This document shows, piece after piece, positions 15,523 to 26,320 of a stretch of 64,000 bases of DNA; within the stretch, counting starts at the first letter, position 1; each line of letters opens with the position of its first letter. The notes under the pieces are model-generated. The model was not told the DNA's origin, ran no database searches, and was given only the letters and a program-made list of their open reading frames with translations. Both the position numbers and the translations under genes were made by a program. Source of the stretch: CAVQND01 sp049518415 (GTDB lineage: Bacteria > Verrucomicrobiota > Verrucomicrobiia > Limisphaerales > UBA8199); the NCBI GenBank assembly GCA_049518415.1, contig JBEKRX010000016.1, positions 1 to 64,000 on the forward strand, given 5' to 3'.

Positions 15523-16644
15523 TCACGTCTTGCCCTCGGCCATGACGGGGGTCTCGGCGCCCACGGCTTGGGCGAGTTCCAGTTCCTGGAGTTTGGCCTG
15601 AACGGTGACCGGGTCCTGGGCTTTGGTCACCACTTCTTCGCGGGCGATCATGCCGGCCAGGTATCGGTCAACCAGGAAACTGTCGAGGGTCACCATGCCG
15701 TACTTGGCGCCGGTCTGGATGTCCGACTGGATGCGGAAGGTCTTGTTGTCGCGAATCAGGGCGGCGATGGAGGGGGTGTTGACCATGACTTCAAAGATGG
15801 CAACGCGTCCCGGCTTGTCCACGCGCGGCAGGAGCAACTGGGAGATGACCGCCTGCAGCACCGTGGAGAGCTGGATGCGGATCTGCTCCTGCTGGTTGCT
15901 GGGGAAGGCGTTGACCACGCGGTCAATGGTCTTGGCCGCCCCCGTGGTGTGCAGCGTGCCGAAGACCAGGTGCCCCGTTTCGGCGGCGGTGATGGCCGCA
16001 TCGATCGTTTCCAGGTCGCGCATTTCGCCGACCAGAATCACGTCCGGGTCCATGCGCAGCACGCGGCGCAAGGCCTCGGCGAAGTTGGGGACGTCGACGC
16101 CGATTTCGCGCTGCGTGACCAGGGCCTTTTTGTGGGTATGGTAATACTCGATCGGGTCTTCGATGGTGACGAGATGGACCTCGTCGCGCTCCGAGTTGAT
16201 AATATCGATCATCGTGGCGAGGGTGGTGGTCTTGCCCGAGCCGGTGGGGCCGGTGACCAGGACGAGGCCACGCGGTTTGTAGAGCAGTTCCTTGGTGGAG
16301 GGGGGTATGCCGATCTGCTCCAAGGTCAGCAGCTTATTGGGAATCTGCCGCATCGAGATGCCGAAATTGCCCTTTTCCTTGAAAACGGCCACCCGGAAAC
16401 GGGCCATCTCGCCGAAAGCGAAGGCGAAGTCGGCGCCGCCGCGCTCGCGCACGTGCTGGATATTGTCTTCGGAGGTGATGCTGCGCATCAGTTGCTCTGA
16501 GTCTTCGGGCCGCAAGGTGGGTCCTTCGACGCGGTGCAGGATGCCGTGGACCCGGATGGTGGGCGCCGTGCCCACGGCGACGTGGAGGTCGGAAGCCCCT
16601 TCCGAGACCACCAACTGCAACAAATCAGACATCGAGTAGGACAT
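15523..16644 (-). CDS. pilT: Type IV pilus retraction ATPase
   Basis: 373 residues, typical PilT size. Walker A GPTGSGKTTTLATMIDIIN, Walker B LRMDPDVILVGEMRDLETI, the His box AETGHLVFGTLHTTGAA, and the PilT-specific C-terminal AIREEVV-like segment (here AGMIAREEVVTKAQDP). It lacks the tetracysteine zinc site and long N-terminal domain of PilB, as expected for a retraction motor. ATP hydrolysis disassembles the pilus, driving twitching motility and DNA uptake. It sits between two PilB genes. The start could be either of two close ATGs (16644 or 16632). Confidence 0.95.
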   Translation of the reverse strand: MSYSMSDLLQLVVSEGASDLHVAVGTAPTIRVHGILHRVEGPTLRPEDSEQLMRSITSEDNIQHVRERGGADFAFAFGEMARFRVAVFKEKGNFGISMRQIPNKLLTLEQIGIPPSTKELLYKPRGLVLVTGPTGSGKTTTLATMIDIINSERDEVHLVTIEDPIEYYHTHKKALVTQREIGVDVPNFAEALRRVLRMDPDVILVGEMRDLETIDAAITAAETGHLVFGTLHTTGAAKTIDRVVNAFPSNQQEQIRIQLSTVLQAVISQLLLPRVDKPGRVAIFEVMVNTPSIAALIRDNKTFRIQSDIQTGAKYGMVTLDSFLVDRYLAGMIAREEVVTKAQDPVTVQAKLQELELAQAVGAETPVMAEGKT

Positions 16645-16739
16645 GCTTAAATGCGTTCAATCCAACGGCCATGCTACCAAAGGAGTTGGACCAGAGTGAA
16701 GCCGATTCCTCACGGGCCGCATAACGCCACCGGCGCCGG

Positions 16740-18467
<1,728 letters not shown>

Positions 18468-18485
18468 GGCTCGTTTTTCCAACTG

Positions 18486-18503
18486 CCCACGCTTCTTCGT
18501 GGG
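18486..18503 (-). promoter_or_regulatory. Hairpin in the pilB 5' leader
   Basis: A perfect 6-bp stem CCCACG/CGTGGG with a 6-base loop lies about 20-36 nt upstream of the probable pilB GTG start, on the minus-strand transcript. It may shape translation initiation or be chance; the position next to weak GTG/TTG start codons makes it notable. Confidence 0.4.
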
Positions 18504-18515
18504 AAGCTCCTTAAC

Positions 18516-18543
18516 ACAGTAGCGGCCCCAAGCCCAATGTCAA
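18516..18543 (-). promoter_or_regulatory. Candidate promoter of the pilus cluster
   Basis: On the minus strand TTGACA (18538-18543) is followed after 16 bases by TACTGT (18516-18521). The -35 is consensus, the -10 poor. It lies between the divergent BNR-type gene and pilB and points into pilB. Confidence 0.45.
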
Positions 18544-18704
18544 TCTCCTTGCGCAACGATAAAGTGCGCAGTTCCCATCCTCCCAAGCCGGTTTGAAATC
18601 AGGTCATCTTATTCCCCTTGACCCCAGGCACGGATATAAAGTTCTTGACAGCGCTTCCGTTTTTTGAGGGGATGGAGGCCTGCTCTAAGGAAAGCAGCGT
18701 TGTT

Positions 18705-20027
18705 ATGAGACACCTGTTGGTCGGGGTTGCGTTTTTTGGGGGCCTGTCCGCCGCCGTGAGTCCGTTGCGGGCCCAGACCTGGGTGGAGATGACCGCGCCC
18801 AGCACCAATATTGGGCCCATTGCCTGCTCAGCCGACGGCAGCAAATTGGTTCTGGCGGGGGGTGGCTGGTACAACCAGGGCGGCGTGGTCTATGTCTCGC
18901 ATGACTCTGGAGCGACCTGGACGGCGGCGGACGTGCCCGTCGGGTGGTGGGACGCTGTGGCGTCCTCGGCCGACGGGACCACACTGATGGCAACGGAGTT
19001 GCTCCGGGGTCTCGTGTACACCTCAAACGACTCCGGCGCGACCTGGAGCCTGAACCATCTGCCCGTTGAGCTGTGGGACGGGGTCGCCTGCTCCGCCGAC
19101 GGGACCAAGTTGTTCGCGGCGGGGGCTCAAACCACCAATGGGCCGCCGGGCGGCATTTATGCCTCGGTTGATTCCGGGAAGACTTGGTTCCAGACCGGTG
19201 CGCCGGCAGCGGCGTGGGCCCCGCTGGCCTGCTCGGCGGATGGCAGCGTCATTGTGGCAGGGGAAGGGGCAAACGTCTGGGTCTCGACGAATTCGGGCGC
19301 CAGCTCTCGCTTGGCCTACGCACTAGCCCCACCGTACATCGCGACAGGGGACAGCACACTTTGCATGAGTCTCGCTTGCTCCGCAGATGGAACAAGGATG
19401 GCGGCGGGGAGCGCTGCGCGCTATTATTATCCCTGGGCCGGCATCGCCAGTTCGGCGGACGGCGGCGGGACGTGGACGTTCAGCACAAACGGCGTGGCGG
19501 GGATGTACTACGTAGCGACGGTCAGCTACTCGGCCGACGGAGGCACAGTGGCGGCCGTTGGGCCCGTGCCGGCGCCCACTCCCGGCGGCGGCCTGCCGCT
19601 GTGCCGCCTTCTCTTGTCGAGCGACTCGGGTGCCTCGTGGGGCGAGGCTCCGGCGGTCCCTTGGCTCCAGCCACCTGGCGTCACCAGCTCCGCGGCGCCG
19701 TGGACGGGCGCCGCCATGTCCGCGGACGGCTGCAAACTGGTGGCGGTCTACATGAGCGGCTGCTGCGGGGTGTATGCCGGTGCCGTCGTTACGCTGCAGA
19801 CCATGCCAAGGCCGGCGCTGGGGATTGCCCGTGCCGCCGGCGGCCTCGTGCTTTCCTGGATCGTGCCATCGATGAGTTTTGTCTTGCAGGAGAGCCCCGA
19901 CCTTGGAAGGACGAGCTGGACAGACGTGCCGGGGGCGCCGGTTTTGGACTACTCGACCTTGCGCAACCAAATGACCGTTCCGGCACCGGCGGGGCCGATG
20001 TTTTATCGCCTGATCTCGCGGCAGTGA
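18705..20027 (+). CDS. Secreted BNR/sialidase-like beta-propeller protein with verrucomicrobial C-terminal module
   Basis: About 440 residues from the ATG at 18705, chosen because it begins a signal peptide (MRHLLVGVAFFGGLSAAV…, cleavage near LRAQ); an ATG at 18618 is also open. Six or so repeats combine ACSADG(S/T)KL with an Asp-box-like S-x-D-S-G-A/K-T-W (SHDSGATWTAA, SNDSGATWSL, SVDSGKTWFQ), as in BNR propellers. The last ~75 residues (LVLSWIVP … LQESPDL … WTDVPGAP … FYRLISR) form the short Ig-like module often found at the ends of secreted Verrucomicrobiota proteins. No catalytic sialidase residues are apparent. It is an exported protein of unknown role, divergent from the pilus cluster. 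Confidence 0.85.
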   Translation: MRHLLVGVAFFGGLSAAVSPLRAQTWVEMTAPSTNIGPIACSADGSKLVLAGGGWYNQGGVVYVSHDSGATWTAADVPVGWWDAVASSADGTTLMATELLRGLVYTSNDSGATWSLNHLPVELWDGVACSADGTKLFAAGAQTTNGPPGGIYASVDSGKTWFQTGAPAAAWAPLACSADGSVIVAGEGANVWVSTNSGASSRLAYALAPPYIATGDSTLCMSLACSADGTRMAAGSAARYYYPWAGIASSADGGGTWTFSTNGVAGMYYVATVSYSADGGTVAAVGPVPAPTPGGGLPLCRLLLSSDSGASWGEAPAVPWLQPPGVTSSAAPWTGAAMSADGCKLVAVYMSGCCGVYAGAVVTLQTMPRPALGIARAAGGLVLSWIVPSMSFVLQESPDLGRTSWTDVPGAPVLDYSTLRNQMTVPAPAGPMFYRLISRQ

Positions 20028-20265
20028 AACGCATTTGGCGGGGACGGACAGCGGTGTGGCTGCGGCTTGGCCCCGCCGCCCGCGCCCGACCAGAGAGAAC
20101 GGGAAGCCTGCCCATCCATCGGGCGCGGCGGGGGCGTTCCTAGAGCTCGAGCGCGCCTTGCGCCGCAAGCCCGCGGGCATCCTCATTCACGGCCTGAACG
20201 CGGGTATTGCCTTGGCGTGTGGGCGGGCCTAGATTGGGAGGAGTCAAATCTGGAAACGGAAAGAC

Positions 20266-21258
20266 ATGAAAGCTGCATACATTAACCAGACCGGGCCGCC
20301 GGAGGTGATTATTTATGGCGAGTTGCCGGAACCCAAGCCGGCGCGCAAGCAATGCCTCATCAAGGTTGGCGCCGTGGATGTGAATCCGATCGACACTTAC
20401 ATTCGCAGCGGGGCGGTGCCGGCGAGCTTGTCGTTCCCCTTCATTCTGGGCCGGGACCTGGCCGGGACGGTGGTGGCGGCGGGGGCGGGCGTCAAGGGGT
20501 TCAAACCGGGGGACCGGGTGTGGGCCACCAGCCAAGGGAGCGACGGCCGGCCGGGGACCTTCGCCGAATTCGCCGCCGTGGAAGAGCGGTGGTTGAATCC
20601 AACTCCGGCCGGGGTGAGCGATGAGGAAATGGTCGCCCTTTCGCTGGTGGGCGTTACCGCCCACCTTGGCCTGGTGCGTTATGCGAATTTGAAACCGGGC
20701 GAGGTTTTATTCGTCCACGGCGGGACGGGCGGCGTGGGCGCCTGCGTGGTGCAGATGGCCAAGCTGCTGGGCGCGCGCGTGATCACGACCGGCGGCACGG
20801 AGGAGAAGGTGGCGGCCTGCCGCCAATTGGGGGCGGACCTCGCGCTCAATTACAAGACCCAGGACGTGGCCGCCGCGGTGCAGGCCTTTGCGCCGGGCGG
20901 CGTCAATGTTTGGTGGGAGACCCTGCGGGAGCCGAACTTCGAACGGACGATTCCGCTGCTGGCGCTGCGCGGCCGGATGATCGTCATGGCCGGACGCGAG
21001 GCGCGGCCGGCGTTTCCGGTCGGGCCGTTTTACGTGAAGGACTGCTCGCTGCACGGGTTCGCCATGTTCAATGCCAGCGCGCGGGAACAGCGCTCCGCCG
21101 CCAATGCCATCCAGCGCTGGCTGGCCGAGGGCAAGCTCAAGGCCCGGGTGGACCGGGTCCTGCCGCTGTCCGCGGCCGCCGAGGCGCATCGGTTGCAGGA
21201 AGCGAGCACCATTCACCAGAGCGGCGTGCTGGGGGGCAAGCTGGTGCTCAAGCCGTAG
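20266..21258 (+). CDS. Zinc-type alcohol dehydrogenase-like NADPH:quinone oxidoreductase
   Basis: 330 residues, MDR superfamily. The GroES-like N-terminal domain has VGAVDVNPIDTYIRSG and LGRDLAGTVVAAG; the Rossmann domain has the nucleotide loop VHGGTGGVGACVVQMAK (about 150-166) and ends with HRLQEASTIHQSGVLGGKLVLKP. The zinc-binding cysteines of true alcohol dehydrogenases are absent, fitting the QOR subgroup, which reduces quinones or enones with NADPH. A single gene, with a ribosome-binding-like GGAGG about 30 bp upstream of the start and a weak AAGAC closer in. A strong hairpin follows the 3' end. Confidence 0.9.
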   Translation: MKAAYINQTGPPEVIIYGELPEPKPARKQCLIKVGAVDVNPIDTYIRSGAVPASLSFPFILGRDLAGTVVAAGAGVKGFKPGDRVWATSQGSDGRPGTFAEFAAVEERWLNPTPAGVSDEEMVALSLVGVTAHLGLVRYANLKPGEVLFVHGGTGGVGACVVQMAKLLGARVITTGGTEEKVAACRQLGADLALNYKTQDVAAAVQAFAPGGVNVWWETLREPNFERTIPLLALRGRMIVMAGREARPAFPVGPFYVKDCSLHGFAMFNASAREQRSAANAIQRWLAEGKLKARVDRVLPLSAAAEAHRLQEASTIHQSGVLGGKLVLKP

Positions 21259-21316
21259 CAGCGACGGGGCGCATCCTGACACTGCCCCCGAGCGCGGCCA
21301 GAAGCCCTCCCCCCAT

Positions 21317-21366
21317 CCCCCCTCCCATCCCGTCAAGGCGGGATGGGAGGGGGGTGATCTGTTTTT
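21317..21366 (+). terminator. Strong hairpin terminator after the quinone oxidoreductase gene
   Basis: A perfect 16-bp stem (21317-21332 with 21339-21354; left arm CCCCCCTCCCATCCCG) has a 6-base loop and is followed by TGATCTG and five T's (21362-21366). Its position 60 bp after the stop codon and the T-run fit rho-independent termination, although the stem is unusually long and also looks like a dispersed repeat. Confidence 0.7.
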
Positions 21367-21374
21367 CCGCTTTA

Positions 21375-21424
21375 CCCAGGGCGGCGGCCCGTCCCGCCCG
21401 GAGCGGGACGGGCCTTGCCCTGGG
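21375..21424. repeat. Long interrupted palindrome
   Basis: CCCAGGGC and GGCCCGTCCCG are matched by CGGGACGGGCC and GCCCTGGG around a CCCGGAG loop, giving a roughly 20-bp interrupted stem. A further CCGCCCC-tcc-GGGGCGG hairpin follows near 21435-21451. The convergent gap to the GH127 gene (21259-21816) otherwise holds no gene I can support. Confidence 0.7.
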
Positions 21425-21816
21425 CTACTATCTTGCCGCCCCTCCGGGGCGGAAGGATGCCGCGCTGCGCGCGGGCAGAGTGGAATTGGAGGCGGTGTCA
21501 GGATGCGCCCGCTGCCGCAGGTCGGGCGGCGCTTGGCGCGCCGGCCGGCCCCCCTGTGCAGCGAAACGCACAGGGGTGTGCCTGCAAACGCACAGTTGCC
21601 AGGCCCGGCATCCGTAGTAAAAGAGCAGCGACCGCACATGCTGGTTGTGAGCGGTCCAATCGGGGCTGGGGGCGGAAATTACACGCCTGGCAACTGGGAA
21701 TTGAACTGGCACCCCCAGCCCCGTAAACCCCGCCCTATCCCCTTTGGCCGATACCTCGTCTCAACCGCGTGCCTGGCCGCGCGGGGCGACCCCGTGCACA
21801 GCTCAAGCCACGGTTC

Positions 21817-24567
21817 TCACTTGTCCTTGAGCCAGACCTTTGAGGCCGGCTCGCCGAAACGTCCCCGGCCCGGGCCTGCCGCCACTGGGCCGCCGCTGGC
21901 CGGCGCGCGGTTGTTGCGGGCATAATTGGGAATCGCCACCAGCGGGCTGCCATCGGACCATTTGCCTTTGATGGTCAGCACGCCCTGCAAGAGATCGCCG
22001 CGCCATTGGGTCGTGAGCGGTTCGGAACCGAGCGCGAGGTTGAGGTCCGGTTGATCGGCGCGCTCGACGTTGTAGATGAGCGGGCCGTAGCGCAAGGCGA
22101 CGAGGCCGCGAGCGGCCGCGACGCGTTCGTCGGCTTTGACGCGCTGGACGGCCATCGGCAGGGCGAGGTCGATGCGGTCGCCCGCCTGCCAGTCGCGCGT
22201 GAGGATGGCGTAGCCGTTTTCGATTTTGGGCGCGACGGCTTTGCCGTTCACGGCCAGTGATTTGAGGCCGCTGACTTCGGGCGTTGGCGTGTAGAGTTCG
22301 CTCGTGCGGCGATTGGGCACGCGAAGGCAGACGGAGAAGTTTTTCGGCTGCCTCGGGTTGACGGTGAGGGCAACATTCCCGCTCCAGGGATAGTCGGTCT
22401 TTTGCACCAGTTGGACGTCCGTGCCGGCGAGGCGTTCGACGTTGATGGTGCTGCCGATGAACAGGTTGACGTAGAGGGCGTCCTCGGCTTTGACGTAAGT
22501 CCAGGTGGGGAGCATCAGCAACGTGCGCGGAATGTTGCCCACGCAGCACGGACAGACGTGCCAGGGATAGCGTGGCCGGGAGGAGACCAGCGGGTTGTCG
22601 TAGTAGAAGTTCTTGCCGTCCAGGTCGAGCGAGCCCAGCAGGGCGTTGTAGAGCGTTTCTTCGTAGAGGTCGGCAAACTTAGCGTCGTGGCAGGCGAGGT
22701 TGAGTTTGTATTGGAAGAAGATCAGGCCGCAGCTCGAGCAGGCCTCGCAGTAGGCCTGGTTGGGCAGGGAATAATTCGGGCCGAAGCCTTCGGCCGTTTC
22801 GCCGCTGCCGATGCCGCCGGTGAGGTAATACTTTTTGTTCACCAGGTTGTCCCAGAGCGAGAGCACGGCGCTTTGGTAATCCAGGTCGCGCGTTTCGGCG
22901 GCCACGTCCGCCATGGCGGAGTAGTTGTACATGGCGCGGACGGCGTGGCCGACGGCCTCGTATTGCTGTTGCACCGGCAGGTGGCTTTGGTCGTACGGGC
23001 TGCCGTCCCGGCGGCAATCGAGCAGGAACCTGGCGAGCTTGATGTAAGGGTCGCCGCGGCCGTGGCCTTCCAGGTCATTGACGAAGCGCCCGAAGCGCAC
23101 GAGCGCCTGCTCCATCTCCTGATGGCCGTCGAACCACTCCTTCCGGCCCGGCCCGAGGTTGGCCACCCAGCAATCCGCCAGTTTCTTGGCCGCGTCGTAG
23201 AGGCGCCGGTCTTTGCCCTCGGTGAGGGTGTAGTGGTTAATGGCCGACTCGAGGAAGTAACCCGCCACGTAGCCTTCGTGGTTGCCGCGCTGCGGCGGAT
23301 TCCAACGCGCCGGCCAGCTTCGGCGGTCGGCGAGGGTGTAGGCGGTTTGCAGGTAGCCATCCGGCTCCTGCGCGGCGAGGATTTGGGGAATCCAATCCTC
23401 GAGGGTGGCCTTCATTTTTTCCTGCGCCTGGGCGATTTGCGCGTCGCCCTGCGGGTCCACCATCAGCCCGAGGCAGAGGGACTCCACCGTCTGGTGGACC
23501 CAGGCGTTGGCAAACACGTAGCCCTTGTGCCGGCCGTGCGGCTCGCCGCGCAAGGCCTTGGCCGCCTCCACGAAATTGTCAAGGCCGCCCTGCCCTTGGG
23601 TGAGGTTCGTGCGGTTGAGCTGGTCAATGCAGTGCGGAATCCAGTTCACCAGCAGGGCGCGGGCGCGCCCGCTCCAGAGCGGGCTGTCAATCTTGTAGCG
23701 TTTGGTATAGACCACCTCGAGCCGCTCGGACGCCGGCGGACGCGCCACCCGCACTTGGAGCGTGGAGGCGGAACTCAGCTTGCCCTCCCCGGCCGTCAAT
23801 TTGAGCACGTACGGCCCCGGCTCGCTGAAGGTCGCGCTGGTTTCGGCGGCCAGGGCGTTTTGAAACTTCACGTTGCCCGGCCCGGACGCCTTGCTCCACG
23901 CCACCTTTGCGGACGCGCTGTCGGGCTTAAGCGATTTGACTTGGCCGCGCAGATAAGTCATCCCGCCCAGCATCACGGCGCGGTCCACACCCGCCTCGAC
24001 CACCGGCGGAAACTCGGGCGATTTCCCGGAGTCATAAACCTTCCACTCCAGCAGGCCCGTCGAAAACTCTCCCTCGGAATCCATCTCCAGCCGCAGCTTC
24101 GACGCGGCGACTTCGTCAAACGCCGTCGAGTTGAACTGGTCGCCCGCCAAGCCGAGTCCCGAGGCGTTCGCCACCGAAACGAAGGCGCTGCCGTCCCAAA
24201 ACTTCAGCCTGCACGCCTTGGGCAGACGCACGCCCTGGCGGTCGTCCCACCAATAGACCTCGACCTGCCTGGTGCTGATGGGCTGGCGCCAGTCGTACTG
24301 GACCCACTGCGTGCCGGTGCGCGGCCAGTTGCCGTAAGCGCCGTGCCGCGCGTCGCGCGAACTGCGCGGCGTGAAATTATCGTTGAGGGCCGCCACGGTG
24401 GTGTCGCCGGACGTGAACGAACTCGAGGCCGTGGCGACGACGGCGAGGTTCACCCCGGCGGCCGCGGCGGGCGCGGTGGCTTCCTGGGCCAAGGCGCGAC
24501 TGGCGCACGCCGCAATCGCGCACGCCAGCGGGCCGTATTGGCGGCAGGGGAATGCTCTTGTCCTCAT
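21817..24567 (-). CDS. GH127-type (DUF1680) beta-L-arabinofuranosidase with N-terminal F5/8C-like domain
   Basis: About 916 residues from the ATG at 24567. A signal peptide (MRTRAFPCRQ … ASRALAQ) is followed by a discoidin/F5-8C-like carbohydrate-binding domain (~35-190, with STRQVEVYWWDDRQGVRLP) and a PKD-like segment. The rest is a DUF1680/GH127 (alpha/alpha)6 barrel. The zinc-cysteine site of GH127 is visible: EACSSCG near residue 606 and CPCC near residue 672, which hold the nucleophilic Cys and its zinc. GH127 enzymes release L-arabinofuranose from plant-type glycans. It lies near a sugar-isomerase-like and a DUF3471 exoprotein gene, but they do not share a clear operon. Confidence 0.9.
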   Translation of the reverse strand: MRTRAFPCRQYGPLACAIAACASRALAQEATAPAAAAGVNLAVVATASSSFTSGDTTVAALNDNFTPRSSRDARHGAYGNWPRTGTQWVQYDWRQPISTRQVEVYWWDDRQGVRLPKACRLKFWDGSAFVSVANASGLGLAGDQFNSTAFDEVAASKLRLEMDSEGEFSTGLLEWKVYDSGKSPEFPPVVEAGVDRAVMLGGMTYLRGQVKSLKPDSASAKVAWSKASGPGNVKFQNALAAETSATFSEPGPYVLKLTAGEGKLSSASTLQVRVARPPASERLEVVYTKRYKIDSPLWSGRARALLVNWIPHCIDQLNRTNLTQGQGGLDNFVEAAKALRGEPHGRHKGYVFANAWVHQTVESLCLGLMVDPQGDAQIAQAQEKMKATLEDWIPQILAAQEPDGYLQTAYTLADRRSWPARWNPPQRGNHEGYVAGYFLESAINHYTLTEGKDRRLYDAAKKLADCWVANLGPGRKEWFDGHQEMEQALVRFGRFVNDLEGHGRGDPYIKLARFLLDCRRDGSPYDQSHLPVQQQYEAVGHAVRAMYNYSAMADVAAETRDLDYQSAVLSLWDNLVNKKYYLTGGIGSGETAEGFGPNYSLPNQAYCEACSSCGLIFFQYKLNLACHDAKFADLYEETLYNALLGSLDLDGKNFYYDNPLVSSRPRYPWHVCPCCVGNIPRTLLMLPTWTYVKAEDALYVNLFIGSTINVERLAGTDVQLVQKTDYPWSGNVALTVNPRQPKNFSVCLRVPNRRTSELYTPTPEVSGLKSLAVNGKAVAPKIENGYAILTRDWQAGDRIDLALPMAVQRVKADERVAAARGLVALRYGPLIYNVERADQPDLNLALGSEPLTTQWRGDLLQGVLTIKGKWSDGSPLVAIPNYARNNRAPASGGPVAAGPGRGRFGEPASKVWLKDK

Positions 24568-24633
24568 AGGCAACCTTGCTTCATCATGTTCTTAATCTCG
24601 TCGCATACTTACCCGCTGCGGACTCAATGACCA

Positions 24634-24712
24634 ATCCCGATTCTGAATCGGGACTCAATACTCAATGCCCAATGAATCCCGATTCCGAATCCCGATTCCG
24701 AATCGGGATTCC
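24634..24712. repeat. GATTC palindrome cluster
   Basis: Repeated CCCGATTCnGAATCGGG and GAATCCCGATTCCGAATC words build nested hairpins in the 160-bp gap between the DUF3471 gene and the GH127 gene, both on the minus strand. They could form a terminator or a dispersed repeat; there is no T-run on the minus strand. Confidence 0.65.
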
Positions 24713-24737
24713 AGAGCTGGTCTGAGGCACCGCCGCG

Positions 24738-26027
24738 CTAATCTTCCGTGGTCAGCGCCACGAGGAACGGCGCTGACTCGGCCTGGGTCGAGACGAAATC
24801 CACCGTCTCGAGCAACAGGTCCGGCTTGGGGTTGTCGTAGGTGCGCTTGAACAGGCGGAGGGACGTTCCGGCAGCGTCGGTCGCGGCGTTGGACCCTGAC
24901 CAGGCAACCGAGGCGGACTTGGTCTCTTGGGATTTACCGGCGGCGGCCCACCAGTCTCGCGCATCCACCCCATAAACGATGTTGAGGGTGGCCTGTTCGC
25001 CGCCGGCATAGTGCAGCACGTACTTGCCAATCGTCGTCCCTTCCTCCGCCCCCCACCCCGTGCCGTGCAGGAAATGCAGCCGCCGGCATTTGCGCCCGAT
25101 TTTGAGGCCGGTTTGCGCGTCCGGGAAGGCCGCCCCGGCAAACTCGGCTTGGGTCCCGGTCACCTGGATCACGCCCCGCACGTCGAACTGCACCCCGCCC
25201 AGCTTTTGCAGACCGCGCGGCAGTGAACCAAGGTGATTTGCCCCGGCTGGAACTCCATTCGCATCCGGATGCCACTGCTCGGTCAACAGGGCGTTGTACT
25301 GGCCGCTCAGATCCGCCAGTTGAGGCTCCGCTTTGGGGTCCCGCGCCGGAATCTTGCTTAAATCCGGCCCCTTGACTGGTGGCGCCTGGTTGGAGATTTT
25401 CCGGGCGGATTGGTCACCGTTTTGGTGCAGCACCAATGCTGTGACCTTTCCACTCGGGTCCTTCACGAAGGTCAACTGGGCATCCACCACTTTGAAGAAG
25501 AAGTTCGTTTCCGATTCCGGTAACACCTGAAAACTCGGTTGGCCGGTGAGTTGTGCCCGCAGCTTGTCTCCGTCGCGCCGGACCGTCAAGGTCGTCCCCG
25601 GCGCCAATTCATATTGGCCCACGTAGTCATCGTAGGTCTTGGGGGCCAGCTTGATCGCCACGCGCTCCTTGGGCACCTCGTTGGAGATCTTCGGCGCTTC
25701 GTGATCCCCGTTCTGGTGCAACACCAGTTGGGTCACTTTCCCATCCTTGTCCTTCACGAACGTGAGCCGGGCGTCCACGCTGACGCTGCTCACCTGGAAA
25801 TCCACCTCGGACCGCGCCGTCAGCCGGACGCGCGGCTGGCCGGTGGCTTGGAGCGTGAGTCGCTCTGCCTCCTTCCGAATCGTCACCACAAAACCGGGCG
25901 CCAGTTCGTATTGGCCGACATAGGTCTCCAGGACTTTTGCGGCGACGTTGACATCGGTGGTCTGGGCCTGGAGCGGCGCGCTCATCAAACCCACCGTCAT
26001 GACTCCCATCAAGCATAGCCTCTTCAT
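24738..26027 (-). CDS. Secreted protein with two tandem DUF3471 domains
   Basis: 429 residues. A signal peptide (MKRLCLMGVMTVGLMSAPLQAQ) is followed by two tandem copies of a ~100-residue unit, each beginning YVGQYELAPG and ending LVLHQNGD, the DUF3471 pattern found as a C-terminal add-on in beta-lactamase/serine hydrolase proteins. Here no hydrolase domain precedes it. The C-terminal ~200 residues (QYNALLTEQWHPDANG … GVQFDVRGVIQVTG … LHFLHGTGWGAEEGT) look like a carbohydrate-binding or NPCBM-like beta-sandwich, but I cannot name it firmly. The role is unknown; it is exported and probably binds a polymer at the cell surface. Confidence 0.8.
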   Translation of the reverse strand: MKRLCLMGVMTVGLMSAPLQAQTTDVNVAAKVLETYVGQYELAPGFVVTIRKEAERLTLQATGQPRVRLTARSEVDFQVSSVSVDARLTFVKDKDGKVTQLVLHQNGDHEAPKISNEVPKERVAIKLAPKTYDDYVGQYELAPGTTLTVRRDGDKLRAQLTGQPSFQVLPESETNFFFKVVDAQLTFVKDPSGKVTALVLHQNGDQSARKISNQAPPVKGPDLSKIPARDPKAEPQLADLSGQYNALLTEQWHPDANGVPAGANHLGSLPRGLQKLGGVQFDVRGVIQVTGTQAEFAGAAFPDAQTGLKIGRKCRRLHFLHGTGWGAEEGTTIGKYVLHYAGGEQATLNIVYGVDARDWWAAAGKSQETKSASVAWSGSNAATDAAGTSLRLFKRTYDNPKPDLLLETVDFVSTQAESAPFLVALTTED

Positions 26028-26320
26028 AAGCGCGAAGGATGGGTTCTGGCGCGAGGCTTGTCACGCGCAAACTCCTCCCGCCCGAGAACCACGCGCGACC
26101 GGAGCAAGTGGCCCAATCCCTCCGCCGCAACCCCTGCTCCCGGCGGGAATCGGTGGTTGACATCGCTCAGGCTCGGAACCAGACTCCCTGCATGCTCACG
26201 ACCGCGGGCCGCTTGTTCCGCAACCGGCGGAGCCTCCAGGAAGACCAGCCTCCGGCGGTTGGCGTCAAAAGTGACGACTGGCCCGGAACTGAGCCTGCAT
26301 AACGCGAAAGGAGCTACCCC

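Noticed and set aside
13681..16500. Plus-strand open frame rich in Gly/Asp over the pilus genes
   Set aside because: Shadow of pilB/pilT codon bias, low-complexity and without any domain.
22402..24630. Plus-strand open frame opposite the GH127 gene
   Set aside because: Antisense shadow; the GH127 frame has signal peptide, domains and catalytic cysteines.
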